DNA from: Chitinophaga sp. XS-30
GTDB lineage: Bacteria > Bacteroidota > Bacteroidia > Chitinophagales > Chitinophagaceae
DNA length: 64,000 nt
Assembly: GCF_008086345.1 (NCBI RefSeq)
Contig: NZ_CP043006.1
Span: 494,032 to 558,031, forward strand
Direction of reading: 5' to 3'
Part shown: positions 62,258 to 64,000 of the stretch, piece after piece
How positions within the stretch are numbered: the stretch's first letter is position 1
How the letters are laid out: every line of letters begins with the position of its first letter
Notes under the pieces: generated by a model
Seen by the model: the letters and a program-made list of their open reading frames with translations, nothing else
Database searches by the model: none
Told to the model about the DNA's origin: nothing
Made by a program: the position numbers and the translations under genes

Positions 62258-64000
62258 ATGAAGAAATTAATATTGGTCCAAATTTTCTTGCTGGCAGGTT
62301 TGTGTGCGTTTGCCCAGATACCCTCTCCGACCCAGATACAGCAAATGAAGGTGGAAAATCTGTCGGATGAGCAGGTACGCCAGATGGTGGCGGAGATGAA
62401 GCGGAACAAGATATCGTTTGATCAGATAGACAGTTATGCCCAACAGAAAAGCATTCCCCAATCGGAAGTCATCAAGCTGAAAGACCGGATCAAAATGCTT
62501 AACCTGGATAAAGAACTGACCGGAAATGGCCAGCCGCAGGTCGTGGAACAGGAACAGGCCGACCGTTCCGTGAGTGACGGCACCACCATATCCGCCCGGG
62601 ATATAGAACCGATGACCGAAGCGGAAAGAAAAAGGGCGAAAATATTCGGGGCAGAGCTTTTCAGCAATAAAAATCTCACTTTCGAGCCTAACCTCCGCAT
62701 GGCCACCCCGCCCAACTATCAGCTGGCGCCGGGTGACGAAGTAGTGATAGATGTATATGGATACTCCGAAGTACAGCATAAATTGAAGGTTTCCCCCGAA
62801 GGACATGTGCGCATCCCCTATCTCGGTCCGGTGTACGTTAACGGGCTGACAATGGATGCGGCCACCACCCGCATCACCCAGCAGCTTACCTCCATCTATG
62901 GCGGCATCAAATCCGGTAACACTTTCGTGCAAGTGTCCCTGGGCAATATCCGGAGCATCCGGGTATTACTGATCGGGGAAGTAGTGCGGCCGGGTTCTTA
63001 TACTGTGCCCTCCCTGGCTACAGTGGCCAATGCATTATACGTATCAGGTGGGCCTGATGAAAACGGCTCCTTCCGCGATATCCAGGTGATCCGCAACGGG
63101 CAGCCGGTCGCGCATTTTGACCTGTATGATTTCCTGCGGGACGGTGATCTGACCAATAACATTGTACTGCAGGACCAGGACATCGTAAAGGTGAATCCCT
63201 ACAAAACACGGGTGGAACTGACCGGGGAAGTTAAACGTCCCGCTATATTCGAGGTCAAAGACGGCGAAACGCTGCAGGATGTGATCAATGTTGCCGGCGG
63301 GTACACGGATATTTCTTTTAAAGATGTGATCAGGGCTTACCGTATCAATAATAAGGAACGGGAGGTGGTGAATATTTCGGCGGATGAAGTGGCGGCATTC
63401 CAGCCACGCTCCGGCGATAAATATTTCGTGGACGCGGTACTGAACCGCTTCTCCAACCGCGTGATGATCTCGGGGGCAGTGTTCCATCCCGGAGAATATG
63501 CGCTGGAAAGCAATATGACCGTAGCCGACCTGATCAAAAAAGCCGATGGGGTGAAGGAAGAGGCCTCCCTGGGCCGCGCGATCATCTTCCGGCTGAATGA
63601 GGACTACACCCCTGCCGGGACCAGTTTTAGCCTGGATGATGTACTGTCCGGCAAACAAACCGTGGCCCTCAACCGGGAAGACAGTGTGGTGATCTATTCC
63701 AAGCTGGAGCTGCGGGAAGATTACCAGGTGAAGATCAGTGGACAGGTGAATTCCCCGGGGTATTTTACGTATGCGGATTCCCTGCATGTGGAAGACCTGA
63801 TCCTGATGGCCGGGGGCCTTCGCGATGCGGCCTCCCTGAAAAGAGTGGAGGTAGCGAGGCGTATCCGCGGGAAAGCCTATAATCCGACTGATTCTGCTGT
63901 AGCTATCGTGGCGCAATTTGATATTGCGGCTGATTTGAGTCCCTTAGCCGGGTTTGCCTTGCAGCCGTTTGATGAGGTGGTGATACGGAAATCCCCTACT
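62258..64000 (+). CDS. Wza-like polysaccharide export protein with SLBB domains (3' truncated by window edge)
   Basis: The frame is open from the ATG at 62258 to the last base; 581 residues are visible. A signal peptide (MKKLILVQIFLLAGLCAFAQ) starts it. A charged helical region (about 25-120) is followed by a polysaccharide-export domain with YQLAPGDEVVIDVYGYSEVQ and VRIPYLGPVYVNG, and at least three SLBB-type repeats (IRVLLIGEVVRPGSYTVPSL, VELTGEVKRPAIFEVKDG, VMISGAVFHPGEYALESN, and a further VKISGQVNSPGYFTY). This is the Bacteroidota form of Wza/GumB, an outer-membrane channel for capsule or exopolysaccharide. It lies 151 bases after the dehydrogenase gene. Confidence 0.95.
   Translation, partial: MKKLILVQIFLLAGLCAFAQIPSPTQIQQMKVENLSDEQVRQMVAEMKRNKISFDQIDSYAQQKSIPQSEVIKLKDRIKMLNLDKELTGNGQPQVVEQEQADRSVSDGTTISARDIEPMTEAERKRAKIFGAELFSNKNLTFEPNLRMATPPNYQLAPGDEVVIDVYGYSEVQHKLKVSPEGHVRIPYLGPVYVNGLTMDAATTRITQQLTSIYGGIKSGNTFVQVSLGNIRSIRVLLIGEVVRPGSYTVPSLATVANALYVSGGPDENGSFRDIQVIRNGQPVAHFDLYDFLRDGDLTNNIVLQDQDIVKVNPYKTRVELTGEVKRPAIFEVKDGETLQDVINVAGGYTDISFKDVIRAYRINNKEREVVNISADEVAAFQPRSGDKYFVDAVLNRFSNRVMISGAVFHPGEYALESNMTVADLIKKADGVKEEASLGRAIIFRLNEDYTPAGTSFSLDDVLSGKQTVALNREDSVVIYSKLELREDYQVKISGQVNSPGYFTYADSLHVEDLILMAGGLRDAASLKRVEVARRIRGKAYNPTDSAVAIVAQFDIAADLSPLAGFALQPFDEVVIRKSPT

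Overview
The window reads as chromosome from a Bacteroidota bacterium, most likely Chitinophagaceae (Chitinophaga-like). The evidence is SusC/SusD outer-membrane pairs, FecR/ECF-sigma control, many carboxypeptidase-regulatory-like TonB-dependent receptors, and -7 promoter elements of the Bacteroidota form TAnnTTTG in front of several genes (16449, 21310, 25197, 26418, 27039, 36746, 60727, 62154). Gene density is high. I see no transposase, integrase, phage gene or CRISPR array.

Layout. 1-1054: tail of an RhlE-type RNA helicase. 1132-7683 (minus): a tightly packed four-gene operon of the type common in Planctomycetes, with two CxxCH cytochrome-domain proteins (one DUF1549/DUF1553, one DUF2231 plus leucine-rich repeats), a DUF1501 protein and a TIM-barrel sugar isomerase. 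7684-8428: a long gap with hairpins and a minus-strand terminator that no known gene explains. 8923-15716 (minus): ECF sigma, FecR, SusC with an STN domain, SusD. 15897-21265: lipoprotein, TPR protein, sulfatase, PLP trans-sulfuration enzyme, amino-acid permease. 21310-25774: a B12 module made of a cobalamin riboswitch, BtuB-like receptor, DUF6580 membrane protein, BtuF-like binding protein and alpha-ribazole phosphatase. 25777-29706: XRE-cupin regulator, MarC protein, tRNA-Arg(CCG), DUF234-type ATPase with two 36-bp palindromes at its start, and an unknown protein.

29942-40555 is visibly more A+T-rich (for example 25 of 60 G+C at 33001-33060 against 35 of 60 at 5581-5640). It holds a frameshifted GT22-like mannosyltransferase and a set of exported proteins: two 6-bladed beta-propeller proteins, an outer-membrane barrel, a small four-cysteine secreted protein with a DVEA motif recalling NVEALA peptides, two related membrane-anchored thioredoxin-like proteins (one with CxxC, one with no cysteine) and a TMTC-like multi-pass membrane glycosyltransferase. 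This is the most unusual part of the window and the best candidate for an undescribed system, perhaps a secreted peptide with its maturation, glycosylation and surface machinery. Its function is not known from the sequence.

40870-59695 is mixed housekeeping and accessory genes: SDR, four separate Crp/Fnr-family regulators, a flavin reductase, GNAT, a two-domain protease with an inserted PDZ, TlpA-like reductase, alpha/beta hydrolase, TfoX, YCII plus DUF6596 sigma factor, a GHL10-amidase lipoprotein, DUF2141, a TonB-dependent receptor and type 1 isopentenyl-diphosphate isomerase. 59902-64000: an ECF sigma factor, then the start of an exopolysaccharide locus (nucleotide-sugar dehydrogenase and a Wza-like export protein that runs off the window).
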